Below, piece after piece: positions 1 through 10,931 of a stretch of 64,000 bases of DNA. The stretch comes from DASVBE01 sp963770375 (GTDB taxonomy: Bacteria; Actinomycetota; Actinomycetes; Streptosporangiales; Streptosporangiaceae): contig CAVYPM010000005.1 in the NCBI GenBank assembly GCA_963770375.1, positions 124,001 through 188,000 of the forward strand, read 5' to 3'. Below the pieces are notes generated by a model. That model was given only the letters and a program-made list of their open reading frames with translations, had not been told where the DNA came from and searched no databases. The first letter of the stretch is position 1, and the number at the start of each line of letters is the position of its first letter. Both the position numbers and the translations under genes were made by a program.

Positions 1-1570
1 GGAAGTCGTCGAACACGTTCTGCTTGTGCTCGCGCATGCCCGCGCGGTGCCATTCCTCGCCTTCCTCGCTGCCGCCGCGCAGCCCGGCCACCGCGTAGAT
101 GCCGCCCGCCTCGGCCCAGGCCAGGATCGACGGCGTGTAGGCCGGGGTCAGGCTGATGTTGAAGCCGCCGTACCCGTACAGGATCGCGGGCCGCGGCCCC
201 GGGCTGGCCCCCGCCCCGGCGATGACCACCATCCGCACCGTGGTGCCGTCCTTGGACTGGTAGGCGATCTGCCGGGTGGTGACGGCGGGCACCGCCACCG
301 ACCCGGGCGCCCGCTCAGCCAGGCTGACCGCGCCGTCCCGCGCGTCGTAGTGGTACACCGCGGCCGGCGTGGTGTGGTCGGTATAGGCGAACCAGGCCTC
401 GTGCCCGCCCTCGGGGCGCTCGTGCAGCCCGCCGATGGTGCCCAGGCCGGGCAGCCCGATCTGGCCCCGCGGCTCGCCGGTGGCCAGGTCGTGCACGGTG
501 ATCTCGCTGATCGCGTGCCGGGTCCAGGCGGCCAGCAGGACCGGCCGGCCAAGCTCCGCACCGTCCAGGATGGCGTAGCCGCCGAGCACCGCCGCACTGT
601 CTGACGGCAGCAGCTCCTGCCAGGAGGCGTAGTCCAGCGCGCCCGGGCCGGTCACCATCAGCCGGCCGCGCGGCGCGTCCCGGTCGGTGAACAGGTACAG
701 CCGCCCGTCCCGGCCCGCGTGCAGGCTGGTCTGCGCGTCCACGCCCTCCTGCACGACCACCAGGTCGGGCGCGGCCTCGCCGGACCCGGTCAGGTCGGCC
801 AGCCACAGGTCGTTGCGCGGCGCGGTGCCGGCCGACGCGCTGACCGTCAGCCAGCGGCCGTCCCGGCTCACCGCGACGCCGAAGTAGTCGGTCTTGTCCC
901 GGCCCGCGCCGAAGATCTCGGTGTCCTCGCCCGCCGGCGCGCCCACCTGGTGCAGGTAGACCCGGCGGTGGTACTGCTCCTCGCCGTCCGGGACCTGGTC
1001 CGGGGGCAGCCGCCGGACGTAGTAGAACGCCTTGCCGCCGGGCAGCCAGGCCACCCCGGTGTACCGGCAGCGGTCGATCGGGCCGTCCACCTCCTGGCCG
1101 GTGGCCACGTCCATGACCCGCAGCACGGACTCCTCCGCGCCGCCCTCGGACAGCTGGTAGGCCAGCAGCCGGCCCTCCTTGTCCGGCTGCCAGGCGTCCA
1201 GCGTGGTGGTGCCGTCCGGGTTGACCTGCATCGGGTCGATCAGCACCCGCTCGGGCCCGTCGCCGTCGGCGGTGAACAGCACGGCGTGCTCCTGGCCGGG
1301 CCCGCGGCGCAGGAAGAACCGGCGGCTGCCGCGCCACACCGGCGGGCTGACCATCCCGGCCGCCATCAGCTCGGTCAGCCGCTCCGCGAACCCGGCCCGC
1401 CGCGGCCAGCCGTCCCGGTATGCGGCGTACAGCGCGTCCTGGCCCGCCAGCCACTCGCCGGTTTCCCCGCTGCCCGGGTCCTCGAGCCACCGGTACGGAT
1501 CAGGGACCCGAACGCCGTTCAAATTGTCGGTTACATCCGCCCGCTGCGCTGCAGGGTAGCCAGGTTCCAT
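1..1570 (-). CDS. Prolyl oligopeptidase family serine peptidase (S9), 3' end off the window
   Basis: A continuous minus-strand reading frame starts at ATG 1570 and runs off the left edge, so about 523 N-terminal residues are seen. The N-terminus has the family signature DPYRWLED, followed by the long seven-bladed propeller region. Near the edge comes the start of the alpha/beta hydrolase domain (AILYGYGGFNIS, then GLRGGSEEGEEWHRAG). The catalytic Ser, Asp and His would lie beyond base 1, so activity cannot be judged. The family cleaves short proline-containing peptides and is usually cytosolic; no signal peptide is seen. The frame is intact throughout the visible part. Confidence 0.93.
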   Translation of the reverse strand, partial: MEPGYPAAQRADVTDNLNGVRVPDPYRWLEDPGSGETGEWLAGQDALYAAYRDGWPRRAGFAERLTELMAAGMVSPPVWRGSRRFFLRRGPGQEHAVLFTADGDGPERVLIDPMQVNPDGTTTLDAWQPDKEGRLLAYQLSEGGAEESVLRVMDVATGQEVDGPIDRCRYTGVAWLPGGKAFYYVRRLPPDQVPDGEEQYHRRVYLHQVGAPAGEDTEIFGAGRDKTDYFGVAVSRDGRWLTVSASAGTAPRNDLWLADLTGSGEAAPDLVVVQEGVDAQTSLHAGRDGRLYLFTDRDAPRGRLMVTGPGALDYASWQELLPSDSAAVLGGYAILDGAELGRPVLLAAWTRHAISEITVHDLATGEPRGQIGLPGLGTIGGLHERPEGGHEAWFAYTDHTTPAAVYHYDARDGAVSLAERAPGSVAVPAVTTRQIAYQSKDGTTVRMVVIAGAGASPGPRPAILYGYGGFNISLTPAYTPSILAWAEAGGIYAVAGLRGGSEEGEEWHRAGMREHKQNVFDDF

Positions 1571-1732
1571 GGCCGCACTCTACGCATCGGCCCGGACGCC
1601 GGGCCGGGGCGGTCTGTGCCATGGGCCGATCACGCCGCTACCCTTATCGTGTTGCCGGGCTGACCGTCTGGCAATCACACTGTGACTGGGTGCTCTGGCT
1701 TCCCCAGCGGCGCACTCGGCGGGAGGTGCTGA

Positions 1733-2245
1733 GTGCGTCGGGTACTGCTGCTCAACATCACGTATGAGCCGCTGACCACCGTAGGCCTGCACCGCGCCGT
1801 GTGCCTCGTGCTCGGCGAGAAGGCCGAGATCGTGCACGAGGACAGCCGCGGGATCGTCCTCCATTCCGCTTCGGCCCGGCTGGCCGCCCCCTCGGTGATC
1901 AAGCTCCGCAGATACGTCCGCGTACCGTACCGCAGCCGGATCCCGCTCACCCGGGCGGCCCTCATGCGGCGGGACAACTATCTCTGCGCCTACTGCGGGG
2001 TCAAGGCCGACACCATCGACCACGTCATCCCGCGCAGCCGCGGCGGCCTGCACGCCTGGGAGAACTGCGTCGCCTCCTGCAACACCTGCAACCACCGCAA
2101 GGCCGACCGCCTGGTCGAGGAACTCGGCTGGAGCCTGCGCTGCGTGCCCGCCGTGCCGCGCGGTGCGCACTGGCGGCTGATCGGCGCCGCGCATGACGGC
2201 GACCCGCAATGGGCCGCCTACCTGGCCAAGACCAGCGCCGCCTGA
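1733..2245 (+). CDS. HNH endonuclease family protein
   Basis: A 170-residue protein starting at GTG 1733. An N-terminal segment (LLLNITYEPLTTV) precedes an HNH nuclease core at about residues 85-130: CAYCG, then DHVIPRSRGG with the catalytic DH pair, then CNTCNHRKAD. The two CxxC pairs should bind structural zinc. This compact form is a very common actinobacterial HNH protein of unknown physiological role; DNA cleavage is inferred from the fold only. It converges on the MFS gene with a 14-base gap. Confidence 0.9.
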   Translation: MRRVLLLNITYEPLTTVGLHRAVCLVLGEKAEIVHEDSRGIVLHSASARLAAPSVIKLRRYVRVPYRSRIPLTRAALMRRDNYLCAYCGVKADTIDHVIPRSRGGLHAWENCVASCNTCNHRKADRLVEELGWSLRCVPAVPRGAHWRLIGAAHDGDPQWAAYLAKTSAA

Positions 2246-2259
2246 CCCGCCGCCCGGCT

Positions 2260-3612
2260 CTACCGCGCGCTCGGCGCCGGGGCGGGGCTGGGCGCCGACG
2301 GCTCCGCCGGGGCTGCGGCCGGCCGGAAGTTCCTGACCTCGCTGCTGGACAGGGCGATCACCAGGCCGAGCACCAGCGTGGCGCCGGCCGCCGGGAAGAA
2401 CGGCACCGGCCCGAGCGCCCGGACCAGCAGCCCGGAGATCGCCACCGACACCGGGAATACGCCCAGGCTGGCCAGCATGAGCAGGCTCATCACCCGGCCG
2501 AGCATGGCCGGCGGGGACCACTGCTGGATCAGCGTGATCACGATGATGTCGCCGAAGCCGATCCCGGCCCCGAAGATCAGCGCCGCGATCGCCGCGCCGG
2601 GCAGCCCGCCGAGGAAGGGCATCAGCGCGACGAACACCCCGGCCCCGATGAACGCGGCCGAGGCCACGACCATCGGCCGGGCCGAGGTCAGCCGCCGGGC
2701 CGCGACCAGCGTGCCGGCCACGGAGCCGACGCCCAGGCAGGCCATCAGCGTGCCGAAGCCGCCCGCCCCGTAGTGGGCGTGCGCCAGCGCGGGCAGCGCG
2801 ACCTCGAACGTCCCCGCGAAGGTCAGGTTCGCCAGCACCGAGATCAGCAGGACGCGCCGGAAGAACACCGATCCGCGCAGCAGCCGCCACACGCTGGGCG
2901 GGGCCGCCTCCTCGCCGGCCGCCGCGCCCGCCGCCTCTTCGCCGGCGCCCGCCTGGCCCGCTCCGGCCGCCTCCGCCGGAGCGGAGACGGCTGGCGGCGG
3001 GCGCATCAGCCACAGCGCGGCGGCCGACACGGCGAACGTGGCCGCGTCGATGGCGAACGCGGGCACTGGCCCGGACGTCGCGACCAGGATCCCGCCCAGC
3101 GCCGGGCCCAGCACGGTGCCCACCTGCACCGCGGCCGAGTTGATCGCGTTCCCGGCCTGCAGGCTCTCCGCTGGCAGCAGCGACGGCATGATCGCGAACG
3201 AGGCCGGCATGAACAGCCCCTCGCCCGCCCCGAGCAGGGCCGCGACCGGGGCCAGCCAGGCCAGCGTGGCCAGGTGCCGGGCCGCCAGCACGGTCAGCGC
3301 GACGGCCAGCAGGCAGCGGGCCACGTCCGCGCCGAGCATCAGGCGGCGCGGCCCGATCCTGTCGGCCAGGATCCCGCCCAGCGGGATCAGCGCCGTGCGC
3401 GGCACGCCGTAGCAGGCCAGCACGGTGCCCAGCAGCACCGTGCCGCCGTGGCTGGACAGCACGAACCAGGGCAGCGCCACCGCGTAGCAGAAGTCGCCGA
3501 TGGTCGACGTGGCCTGCCCGGCGGTCAGCAGCCGGAAGTTGCGGTCGGCCAGCGGGCTGCCCGGCGCCGGGCGGCGCCGCAGCAAGGCCCGCATCCTGCC
3601 CGGCGCGCTCAT
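2260..3612 (-). CDS. MFS transporter (drug/metabolite efflux type)
   Basis: About 450 residues from ATG 3612, with a dozen hydrophobic segments typical of the major facilitator superfamily. The N-terminal half begins LADRNFRLLTAGQATSTIGD, and the loop between helices 2 and 3 carries GGILADRIGPRR, the MFS motif-A equivalent. A G/A/E-rich stretch near residues 200-230 is the central cytoplasmic loop. Its ATG overlaps the stop codon of the upstream ArsR-type gene (ATGA), so the two are one transcription unit and the regulator probably controls the pump. The substrate cannot be inferred. Confidence 0.88.
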   Translation of the reverse strand: MSAPGRMRALLRRRPAPGSPLADRNFRLLTAGQATSTIGDFCYAVALPWFVLSSHGGTVLLGTVLACYGVPRTALIPLGGILADRIGPRRLMLGADVARCLLAVALTVLAARHLATLAWLAPVAALLGAGEGLFMPASFAIMPSLLPAESLQAGNAINSAAVQVGTVLGPALGGILVATSGPVPAFAIDAATFAVSAAALWLMRPPPAVSAPAEAAGAGQAGAGEEAAGAAAGEEAAPPSVWRLLRGSVFFRRVLLISVLANLTFAGTFEVALPALAHAHYGAGGFGTLMACLGVGSVAGTLVAARRLTSARPMVVASAAFIGAGVFVALMPFLGGLPGAAIAALIFGAGIGFGDIIVITLIQQWSPPAMLGRVMSLLMLASLGVFPVSVAISGLLVRALGPVPFFPAAGATLVLGLVIALSSSEVRNFRPAAAPAEPSAPSPAPAPSAR

Positions 3613-4284
3613 TTCGCGTCCTCGGGCCCGAACCACGGCACCAGGTCGAGGACAACCTGCACGCGCAGCGCGCCGGGCGGCCGGTCCGCCGGGTCCAGCC
3701 GCCGGAACCGGCCCAGCTCGGCGGCCAGCCGGTCCCTGACCTCCGCCAGCTCGGCCGGGCTGACGTGCATGTACATCGCTGCGCATGCCGGCCGCCTCGC
3801 GCCAGTCCGGCGGGTACTCCGCCTCTCGTGCGCGATAGCGGTCCTTGACCTCGTCAAGACGCTGCTGGACGATCCCGGTCAGTGTGTGCTCGGCCGCCAG
3901 CATGGCCCCAGACGAGCCCGGGTCGCCGTAGTCGATCCCGAGCACCCGGGTCTGCCAGGGCCGGTGCCGCCCGTCGGCGGCGCCGTCCGGGGCGGGCTCG
4001 ATGAAGCCGAACCGGGCCAGCGCGCGCAGGTGATAGCTGCACGCGGACGGGGACAGGCCCGCCACGTCCGCACACTGCGTCGCGGTAGCCGGGCCGTCCA
4101 GCGCCAGGTGCTCCAGGATCGCGATCCGCGCCGGGTGCGCTAGCGCGCGCAGCATCCGCGGATCGGTGATCCGCAGCAGATCGGGCTCCGCCGCCCTCCC
4201 GGCCGTCACCGCGTCCCCAGCCGCCGCCGTCGCCCCCGGCACCCCGCCCGCGCCAGCCGCCGTGGCCACCCCGTCCGTCGTCAT
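3609..4284 (-). CDS. ArsR-family winged-helix regulator (apparent frameshift)
   Basis: Starts at ATG 4284. Residues of about 35-110 form an ArsR winged helix (RMLRALAHPARIAILEHL, then ATQCADVAGLSPSACSYHLR). After PPDWREAAGM the frame is lost at about 3776; the natural C-terminus (MYMHVSPAELAEVRDRLAAE ... PWFGPEDAK) continues one base on, implying one extra base. In the unshifted frame the reading runs into the MFS gene and makes a false 674-residue fusion. The stop overlaps the MFS start (ATGA). There is no cysteine metal box, so the ligand is probably not a metal. Whether the shift is real or a sequencing error is open. Confidence 0.8.
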
Positions 4285-4300
4285 GCGCGCAGCCTAACTA

Positions 4301-4330
4301 TGAAAGAAATGCTTCGCAACATATTTTTCA
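4301..4330. promoter_or_regulatory. Inverted repeat, candidate ArsR operator / divergent promoter
   Basis: TGAAAGAAAT (4301-4310) and ATATTTTTCA (4321-4330) form an imperfect inverted repeat matching at 8 of 10 positions, spaced by 10 bases. It sits in an A/T-rich pocket between the divergent arsR (start 4284) and acyl-CoA dehydrogenase (start 4438) genes, where an autoregulatory operator would be expected. Binding is inference. Confidence 0.45.
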
Positions 4331-4437
4331 GATGCGGGCCGGGCTTTCGCCTGGACACGGTGTCTGGCCCGGCGGCGCCGGGATGTTACGGTCACCGTGC
4401 GGAAAACGGCTGGACCGGACCGGGCAAGGGGGCGGGG

Positions 4438-5580
4438 TTGCAGCGGGACATCTTCACCAGCGAGCACGACGCGTTCAGGGACATGGTGCGGGCCTTCATC
4501 GCCCGCAACATCACCCCGTACCACGAGCAGTGGGAACGCGACCGGGTGGTGTCCCGCGAGGTCTGGCGCCAGGCCGGGGCGGCCGGCCTGCTCGGCATCG
4601 AGATGGACGAGAAGTACGGCGGCGGCGGCAACCCGGACTACACGTACTACCTGATCATGAACGAGGAGCTGGCCCGGGCCGGCGCGCACGGCCCCGGCTT
4701 CTCGGTGCACAACGACATCGTCGGCCAGTACCTGGTCCGGCTGGTCACCCCGGAGCAGGCGCAGCGCTGGCTGCCGGGCTACTGCTCCGGCGAGCTGATC
4801 ACCGCGATCGCGATGAGCGAGCCCGGGGCCGGCAGCGACCTGCAGGGCATCCGCACGACCGCGGTGCGCGACGGCGACGACTGGATCCTCAACGGCCAGA
4901 AGACGTTCATCTCCAACGGCCAGCTGTGCGACCTGGTCATCGTGTTCGCCCGGACCGACCCGGACGCCGGGCACCTGGGTTACAGCCTGCTCATGGTCGA
5001 GCGCGGCATGGCCGGCTTCGAGCGCGGCCGCAACCTGGAGAAGGTCGGCATGCACGCGCAGGACACCTCCGAGCTGTTCTTCAGCGACGTCCGGGTGCCC
5101 GCGGCCAACCTGCTGGGCGAACCCGGCGCCGGGTTCGTCGCCCTCATGCAGAACCTGCCCCGCGAGCGGATCGCGATCGGCGCCACCGCGCTGGCGGGCG
5201 CGGAGCATGTCTTCGCGACCACGCTGGACTACTGCCGCCAGCGGCAGGCGTTCGGCCGGCCGATCGGCAGCTTCCAGCACAGCCGGTTCCAGCTCGCCGA
5301 TATGGCCACCGAGCTGGCCGTGGCCCGCGCGTTCACCGACCGGGCGATCACCGAGCACGTGGCCGGCCGGCTGACCACCGAGGACGCGGCGATGGTCAAG
5401 TGGTGGGACACCGAGCTGTGCAACCGGGTGGTGGACCGCTGTGTCCAGCTCTACGGCGGCTACGGCTACATGCGCGAGTACCCGGTGGCGCGGGCCTTCG
5501 CGGACGGCCGCGTGCAGTCCATCTTCGGCGGCACCACCGAGATCATGAAGGAGATCATCGGCCGCGGCCTCGGCGTCTAA
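4438..5580 (+). CDS. Acyl-CoA dehydrogenase
   Basis: FAD-dependent alpha,beta-dehydrogenation of an acyl-CoA, feeding electrons to electron-transfer flavoprotein. About 380 residues from TTG 4438 (MQRDIFTSEHDAFR), the usual family length. An in-frame ATG at 4300 would add an atypical 46-residue tail over the divergent promoter, so the TTG, preceded by AGGGGGCGGGG, is preferred. Signatures: AIAMSEPGAGSDLQGI and WILNGQKTFISNG (FAD-binding middle domain), and RQAFGRPIGSFQ, CVQLYGGYGYMREYPVAR and IFGGTTEIMKEII in the C-terminal domain. The chain-length class is unclear. Its stop overlaps the convergent VOC gene by 4 bases. Confidence 0.93.
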   Translation: MQRDIFTSEHDAFRDMVRAFIARNITPYHEQWERDRVVSREVWRQAGAAGLLGIEMDEKYGGGGNPDYTYYLIMNEELARAGAHGPGFSVHNDIVGQYLVRLVTPEQAQRWLPGYCSGELITAIAMSEPGAGSDLQGIRTTAVRDGDDWILNGQKTFISNGQLCDLVIVFARTDPDAGHLGYSLLMVERGMAGFERGRNLEKVGMHAQDTSELFFSDVRVPAANLLGEPGAGFVALMQNLPRERIAIGATALAGAEHVFATTLDYCRQRQAFGRPIGSFQHSRFQLADMATELAVARAFTDRAITEHVAGRLTTEDAAMVKWWDTELCNRVVDRCVQLYGGYGYMREYPVARAFADGRVQSIFGGTTEIMKEIIGRGLGV

Positions 5581-5939
5581 CCAGCGATCCGCTGCCCGAT
5601 CGCGAGCCGGTGCCCGCCCGGGATCTCGATCACGAAGTCGCGCAGGCCCCACGGCTGGTCGGTCAGCGGCGTGGTGATGGGTATCCCGCGGCGCTGGCAC
5701 TCGGCGTGCAGCCCGTCCACGTCGGTCACGCCCAGGTAGCCCGCGGTCGTGCTGTTGACCCCCGGCGACTCGGCCCGGACGAGGCCGAGCGCCGCCTCCC
5801 CGGCGCGCACCAGGGCCAGGAACGGCGGGTCGCCGGTGATCATCTCGACCTCGAAGCCGAGCAGGCCGGCCAGGAAGTCCGCCGCCTCCCGGACGTCGGG
5901 CACTTCCAGGTTGGGCCGGTAGCTCAGCACGCTCGCCAT
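5577..5939 (-). CDS. VOC (glyoxalase/bleomycin-resistance fold) family protein
   Basis: A 120-residue single-domain protein: NLEVPDVREAADFLAGLLGF starts the first beta-alpha-beta-beta-beta unit, and YLGVTDVDGLHAECQRRGI then LRDFVIEIPGGHRLAIGQ form the second. That is the usual size of a one-domain vicinal-oxygen-chelate protein acting as a dimer. Metal ligands cannot be assigned confidently and the substrate is unknown. Convergent with the acyl-CoA dehydrogenase; the stop codons overlap by 4 bases. Confidence 0.85.
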   Translation of the reverse strand: MASVLSYRPNLEVPDVREAADFLAGLLGFEVEMITGDPPFLALVRAGEAALGLVRAESPGVNSTTAGYLGVTDVDGLHAECQRRGIPITTPLTDQPWGLRDFVIEIPGGHRLAIGQRIAG

Positions 5940-5999
5940 GCCGGCCAGTCAACACGGCCCGCCGGGCCCCGGCAACGACCCCGGCCGTATGCTCCCGGG

Positions 6000-6804
6000 A
6001 TGCGCGTCACCTCGCTTGGCTACCGGACTGACCTGGCCCTGCGGGCGCTGGAGGGCGGGACGGAGACCGACCGGGGCGGCTACCTGGTGGTGCGGAACCC
6101 GGCCCTGCCGGACTTCTGGTGGGGCAACTTCCTGCTGCTGGCCCAGCCGCCTGAGCCTGACTCGGCAGGCGACTGGCTGGCCACGTTCACCGCTGAGTTC
6201 CCGGAAGCTCAGCACGTGGCGATCGGGCTGGACACGGTCAGCAGCCAGGACGCTGATCCGGCCCCGTTCGTGGCCGCGGGCCTGGAGTACGAGCGCAACC
6301 TGGTGCTCACCGCCGCCCCGGGTGAGGTGCACGAGCCGCCCCGGCCCAGCCGCACGGCCACGCTGCGGCCGCTGACCTCCGACGACGACTGGCAGCAGGT
6401 CCTGGACCTGCGGCTGGCCGCGATCGAGCCGGACGACCCGCCGGGCATCGCCGGCTTCATCAGGAGCCGGGCCGCCGCGGACCGCAGGCTGGCCGAAGCC
6501 GGGCACGGCGCCTGGCTGGGCGCGCTGGCCGGCGGGCGGCTGGTGGCCCAGCTCGGCCTGTTCAGGGCGGGCGGCGGGCTGGCCCGCTACCAGAACGTGG
6601 TCACCCACCCGGCGGCCCGCGGCCAGGGCCTGGCCGGCACGCTGGCCGCCTGGGCGGCCCGCTACGGCGAGGCCGAGCTCGGCGCCGCCACGCTGGTCAT
6701 CGTGGCCGACCCGGAGCACGTCGCGGCACGCGTCTACGCCTCGATCGGGTTCACTCCGCACCGAGGAGCAGCTGGGCTTCCAGCGCGGCCCGGTCACGGC
6801 GTAG
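6000..6804 (+). CDS. GNAT N-acetyltransferase (apparent frameshift near the 3' end)
   Basis: Starts at ATG 6000 (MRVTSLGYRTD). A variable N-terminal half is followed by a C-terminal GNAT domain with the acetyl-CoA loop VVTHPAARGQGLAGTLAAW. Near the end the frame passes from GFTP into unrelated sequence. Skipping one C at about 6759 restores TEEQLGFQRGPVTA and a stop at 6804, a typical GNAT ending. Without that the frame stays open into the mscS gene. The substrate is unknown. Confidence 0.8.
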
Positions 6805-7031
6805 CCCGCCGCCCAGACCGGTCCGCCGTCCAGCGCGGCCCGGCCGCGCCCCGGCGACAGCGGCCCCAGCGCGGCGGGCCCGGTGGCCTGGCCCGCGCCC
6901 CCGCTGCCGTAAAACTAAAGCAGCGACCGGCCGTCAGGGCGCCGCGGCATGGAGGGCGGTTGCGCGGCATTCCCGGCGGCCGGGAGGCGGGCCGGCCACC
7001 ATGGGGTCACTCCCCCGGAAAGGAACCCGCC

Positions 7032-8060
7032 GTGCTGTCCGCCCCCGCTGCCTCTGCCGTGTCCGCCGTGGCCCACCTGGTGGCCGTCAATCCCCCGGCC
7101 GGCGGCCCGCCGGCGAACAGCCTGGCCGGGGCCTGCGGCGACGAGCCGGGTATCGCCTGCCGGCTGGCCTGGGACCTCTCGCACAGCGTCACCGCAGCCA
7201 GCGTGACCAAGGTGTTCGTGGCCGGGCCGGCCCGCGCCGTGGCGCAGATCCTCTTCGTGGTCCTGATCGCGATCGTGCTCCGGGCGGCTGCCCAGCGGCT
7301 GATCCTCAAAATCACGGCCAAGGCCAGCGAGCGCGGCGAAGCGCGCAGGAAGAGCCCGTCGGTTCCGGGCTCCGCCGCGGCCCGCCGTAATCCGCGGGCG
7401 ACAGCACTCGGGTCGGTGCTCTCCAACGCGGCGTCGGTCACCATCTTCGGCATCGCCGCCGCGATCATCCTCGGTGACCTGGGCGTGAACCTGGCGCCGG
7501 TGCTGGCCAGCGCGGGCGTGCTGGGCATCGCGATCGGGTTCGGCGCGCAGAACCTGGTGCAGGACTTCCTGGCCGGCATCTTCATGCTGCTGGAGGACCA
7601 GTACGGGGTCGGCGACGTGATCGCGGTGGGCGACATCTCCGGCACGGTCGAGGGCGTGAGCCTGCGGCTGACCCGGATCCGGGACGTGAGCGGCGTGGTC
7701 TGGCACGTCCGCAACGGCACCATCCAGCAGGCCGGCAACGAGTCCCAGGGCTGGGCCCGGACGGTGATCGACTACCCGGTCAGCGCCACCAGGGACGTCC
7801 CGCAGGTCCGTGAGCTGATGCTGGCCACCGCCGTCAAGATGTGGCAGGAACCGGAGTGGCACGGCGTGATCCTGGAGGAGCCGCAGGTCTGGGGGGTCCA
7901 GGCGGTGTCGGCCGGCGAGGTGCTGATCCGGCTGACGGCGCGGACCGTGCCGCTGCGCCAGTGGGAGGTGGCCCGTGCCCTGCGCGAGCGGCTGAAGATC
8001 GCGCTGGACACCGCCGACGACCGCAGCCACATCCATGTCGCCGGTGCTGCCGCGAGCTAG
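7032..8060 (+). CDS. mscS: MscS-family mechanosensitive ion channel
   Basis: 342 residues from GTG 7032, preceded by GGAAAGGA. Three hydrophobic segments are visible, followed by the MscS pore and beta-domain signature [20 protein letters not shown], then [20 protein letters not shown] and [19 protein letters not shown]. The C-terminal part is the mixed alpha/beta cytoplasmic vestibule. The function would be release of osmolytes on hypo-osmotic shock, in the plasma membrane. The reading frame is open far upstream, but the RBS fixes the start. Confidence 0.92.
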   Translation: MLSAPAASAVSAVAHLVAVNPPAGGPPANSLAGACGDEPGIACRLAWDLSHSVTAASVTKVFVAGPARAVAQILFVVLIAIVLRAAAQRLILKITAKASERGEARRKSPSVPGSAAARRNPRATALGSVLSNAASVTIFGIAAAIILGDLGVNLAPVLASAGVLGIAIGFGAQNLVQDFLAGIFMLLEDQYGVGDVIAVGDISGTVEGVSLRLTRIRDVSGVVWHVRNGTIQQAGNESQGWARTVIDYPVSATRDVPQVRELMLATAVKMWQEPEWHGVILEEPQVWGVQAVSAGEVLIRLTARTVPLRQWEVARALRERLKIALDTADDRSHIHVAGAAAS

Positions 8061-8107
8061 CCGCCGGGCCGGCGCGGCGGCCGTCCGGTGCACGGTCCGG
8101 CGGCCGG

Positions 8108-8130
8108 CCGGTGCCCGGTCCGGGCACCGG
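8108..8130 (+). terminator. Hairpin after mscS
   Basis: CCGGTGCCCG and CGGGCACCGG form a perfect 10-bp stem with a 3-base loop, 48 bases after the mscS stop and just before the globin gene. There is no T-run, as is common in high-G+C actinobacteria. Confidence 0.45.
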
Positions 8131-8155
8131 CGGCCGGTCACTAGGCTGGGGCGCG

Positions 8156-8587
8156 ATGACCAACGATGCAGCCGCGACCACGTTCTACGAGGCAGTGGGC
8201 GGCGAGGAAACGTTCAGCCGCCTGACCCGCCGGTTCTACGAGGAAGTAGCCGCGGATCCCGGACTGCGGCCGGTGTACCCGAGCAAGGACCTGGGGCCGG
8301 CCGAGGAGCACCTGCGGCTGTTCCTGATCCAGTACTGGGGCGGCCCGGCCACCTACAACGAGCTGCGCGGCCACCCGCGGCTGCGGATGCGGCACCGGCA
8401 TTTCGTGATCGGCGAGGCCGAGCGGGACGCCTGGCTGCGGCACATGCGCACCGCGCTGGACGAGCTGGAGCTTGAGCCGGCCCTGGATCAGCAGCTGTGG
8501 GACTACCTGGTGATGGCCGCGCACAGCCTGGTGAACCACACGCCGGAGACCGGCCGCGGCCCGGACCTGGGCCTGACCCCGGCCTGA
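8156..8587 (+). CDS. glbO: Group II truncated hemoglobin (GlbO type)
   Basis: 143 residues from ATG 8156, the normal length. [20 protein letters not shown] is the N-terminal helix pair, [20 protein letters not shown] the characteristic central segment, and [20 protein letters not shown] carries the proximal histidine (RHRHF) region. A 2/2 heme globin, cytosolic, associated with oxygen or NO chemistry in mycobacteria and streptomycetes. The neighbour EttA is convergent, across a strong hairpin. Confidence 0.93.
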   Translation: MTNDAAATTFYEAVGGEETFSRLTRRFYEEVAADPGLRPVYPSKDLGPAEEHLRLFLIQYWGGPATYNELRGHPRLRMRHRHFVIGEAERDAWLRHMRTALDELELEPALDQQLWDYLVMAAHSLVNHTPETGRGPDLGLTPA

Positions 8588-8597
8588 GGCATGCGAC

Positions 8598-8630
8598 GGG
8601 GCGCTGGCCGGCTCCGCCGGCCAGCGCCCC
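8598..8630. terminator. Bidirectional hairpin between glbO and ettA
   Basis: GGGGCGCTGGCCGG (8598-8611) and CCGGCCAGCGCCCC (8617-8630) form a perfect 14-bp stem with a 5-base loop. It sits between two convergent stop codons (8587 and 8647), so it can end transcription from both sides. Confidence 0.8.
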
Positions 8631-8646
8631 GCGCTTCTGCGCCGCG

Positions 8647-10311
<1,665 letters not shown>

Positions 10312-10931
10312 GCCCTCAAGGGTAGGGCCATGTGGAACAGAGCCCGACCTGCCTATCCCTTTCGGGCCAGCTCCCCCGGCGCGCCAGCCGCCCAGCCCCG
10401 CCAGGCCAGCCACCTCGCCCCCGCGGCACCGCCGGCCGCCCAGCCCGCCGAGCCGGCCACCCGCCCCCGTCGCCGCGCAACCCCGCCGGCCCCAGTCGCT
10501 CCGGCGGCGGCCCTCCCCGCCGGCCCCGAAGGGCCCCGCCCCGCCCCCGCCTCCACCACCGAGGCAAATTTGCCTGCTGGGCAGGCGGAATCGATGACTG
10601 CCGGGCCACGGCCGGCGTGGCCAGGGGCCAGCCAGACTCGACCCTGTGTACCAGGCAGCACGCGGCAGGCAGCCCGGTGCCCGAAGGTGACCGGGTTGGC
10701 AGGCCCGGCACCCGGAATGCAGTGCCTCCGAAGCCGGGTCTGCAGTACCCGGGCCTCCCGGTTCGCTGAGCCTGAACAGCTAGATTGCCGCTCCTGAGCA
10801 GCCGGTTCGCCGCGCCGGAGCCGGCCCGGTCTTGCGGCGCCTGAGCTGCCCCGGCCCGGTGGCCAGGCGGGCCGGGGCAGTCCGGGGACGCCGTGACCGC
10901 AGGACTCCGGCAGCCCCGCGCGGCGGCCCGG
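10312..10931. other. 620-bp C-rich intergenic region, no gene seen
   Basis: Between the ettA start and the ssb stop. The first half is C-rich and low-complexity (repeated GCCAGCC / CCGCC strings on the plus strand). Short open frames in all directions lack a plausible RBS and conserved-looking composition. It should contain the ettA promoter; no clear -35/-10 pair is visible. Confidence 0.5.

Noticed and set aside
315..1490. Long Arg/Gly/Pro-rich minus-strand frame inside the peptidase gene
   Set aside because: Composition is that of a shifted frame of G+C-rich coding DNA; the true frame carries the peptidase motifs.
2260..4284. A 674-codon frame joining an ArsR domain to an MFS transporter
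   Set aside because: The join reads out-of-frame sequence between the two; the true ArsR C-terminus and an ATGA overlap with a separate MFS start are present in the neighbouring frame.
4332..8060. A 1,242-codon plus-strand frame spanning the GNAT and MscS genes
   Set aside because: It is an antisense/out-of-frame shadow of the dehydrogenase and VOC genes that happens to stay open into two real genes with their own starts.
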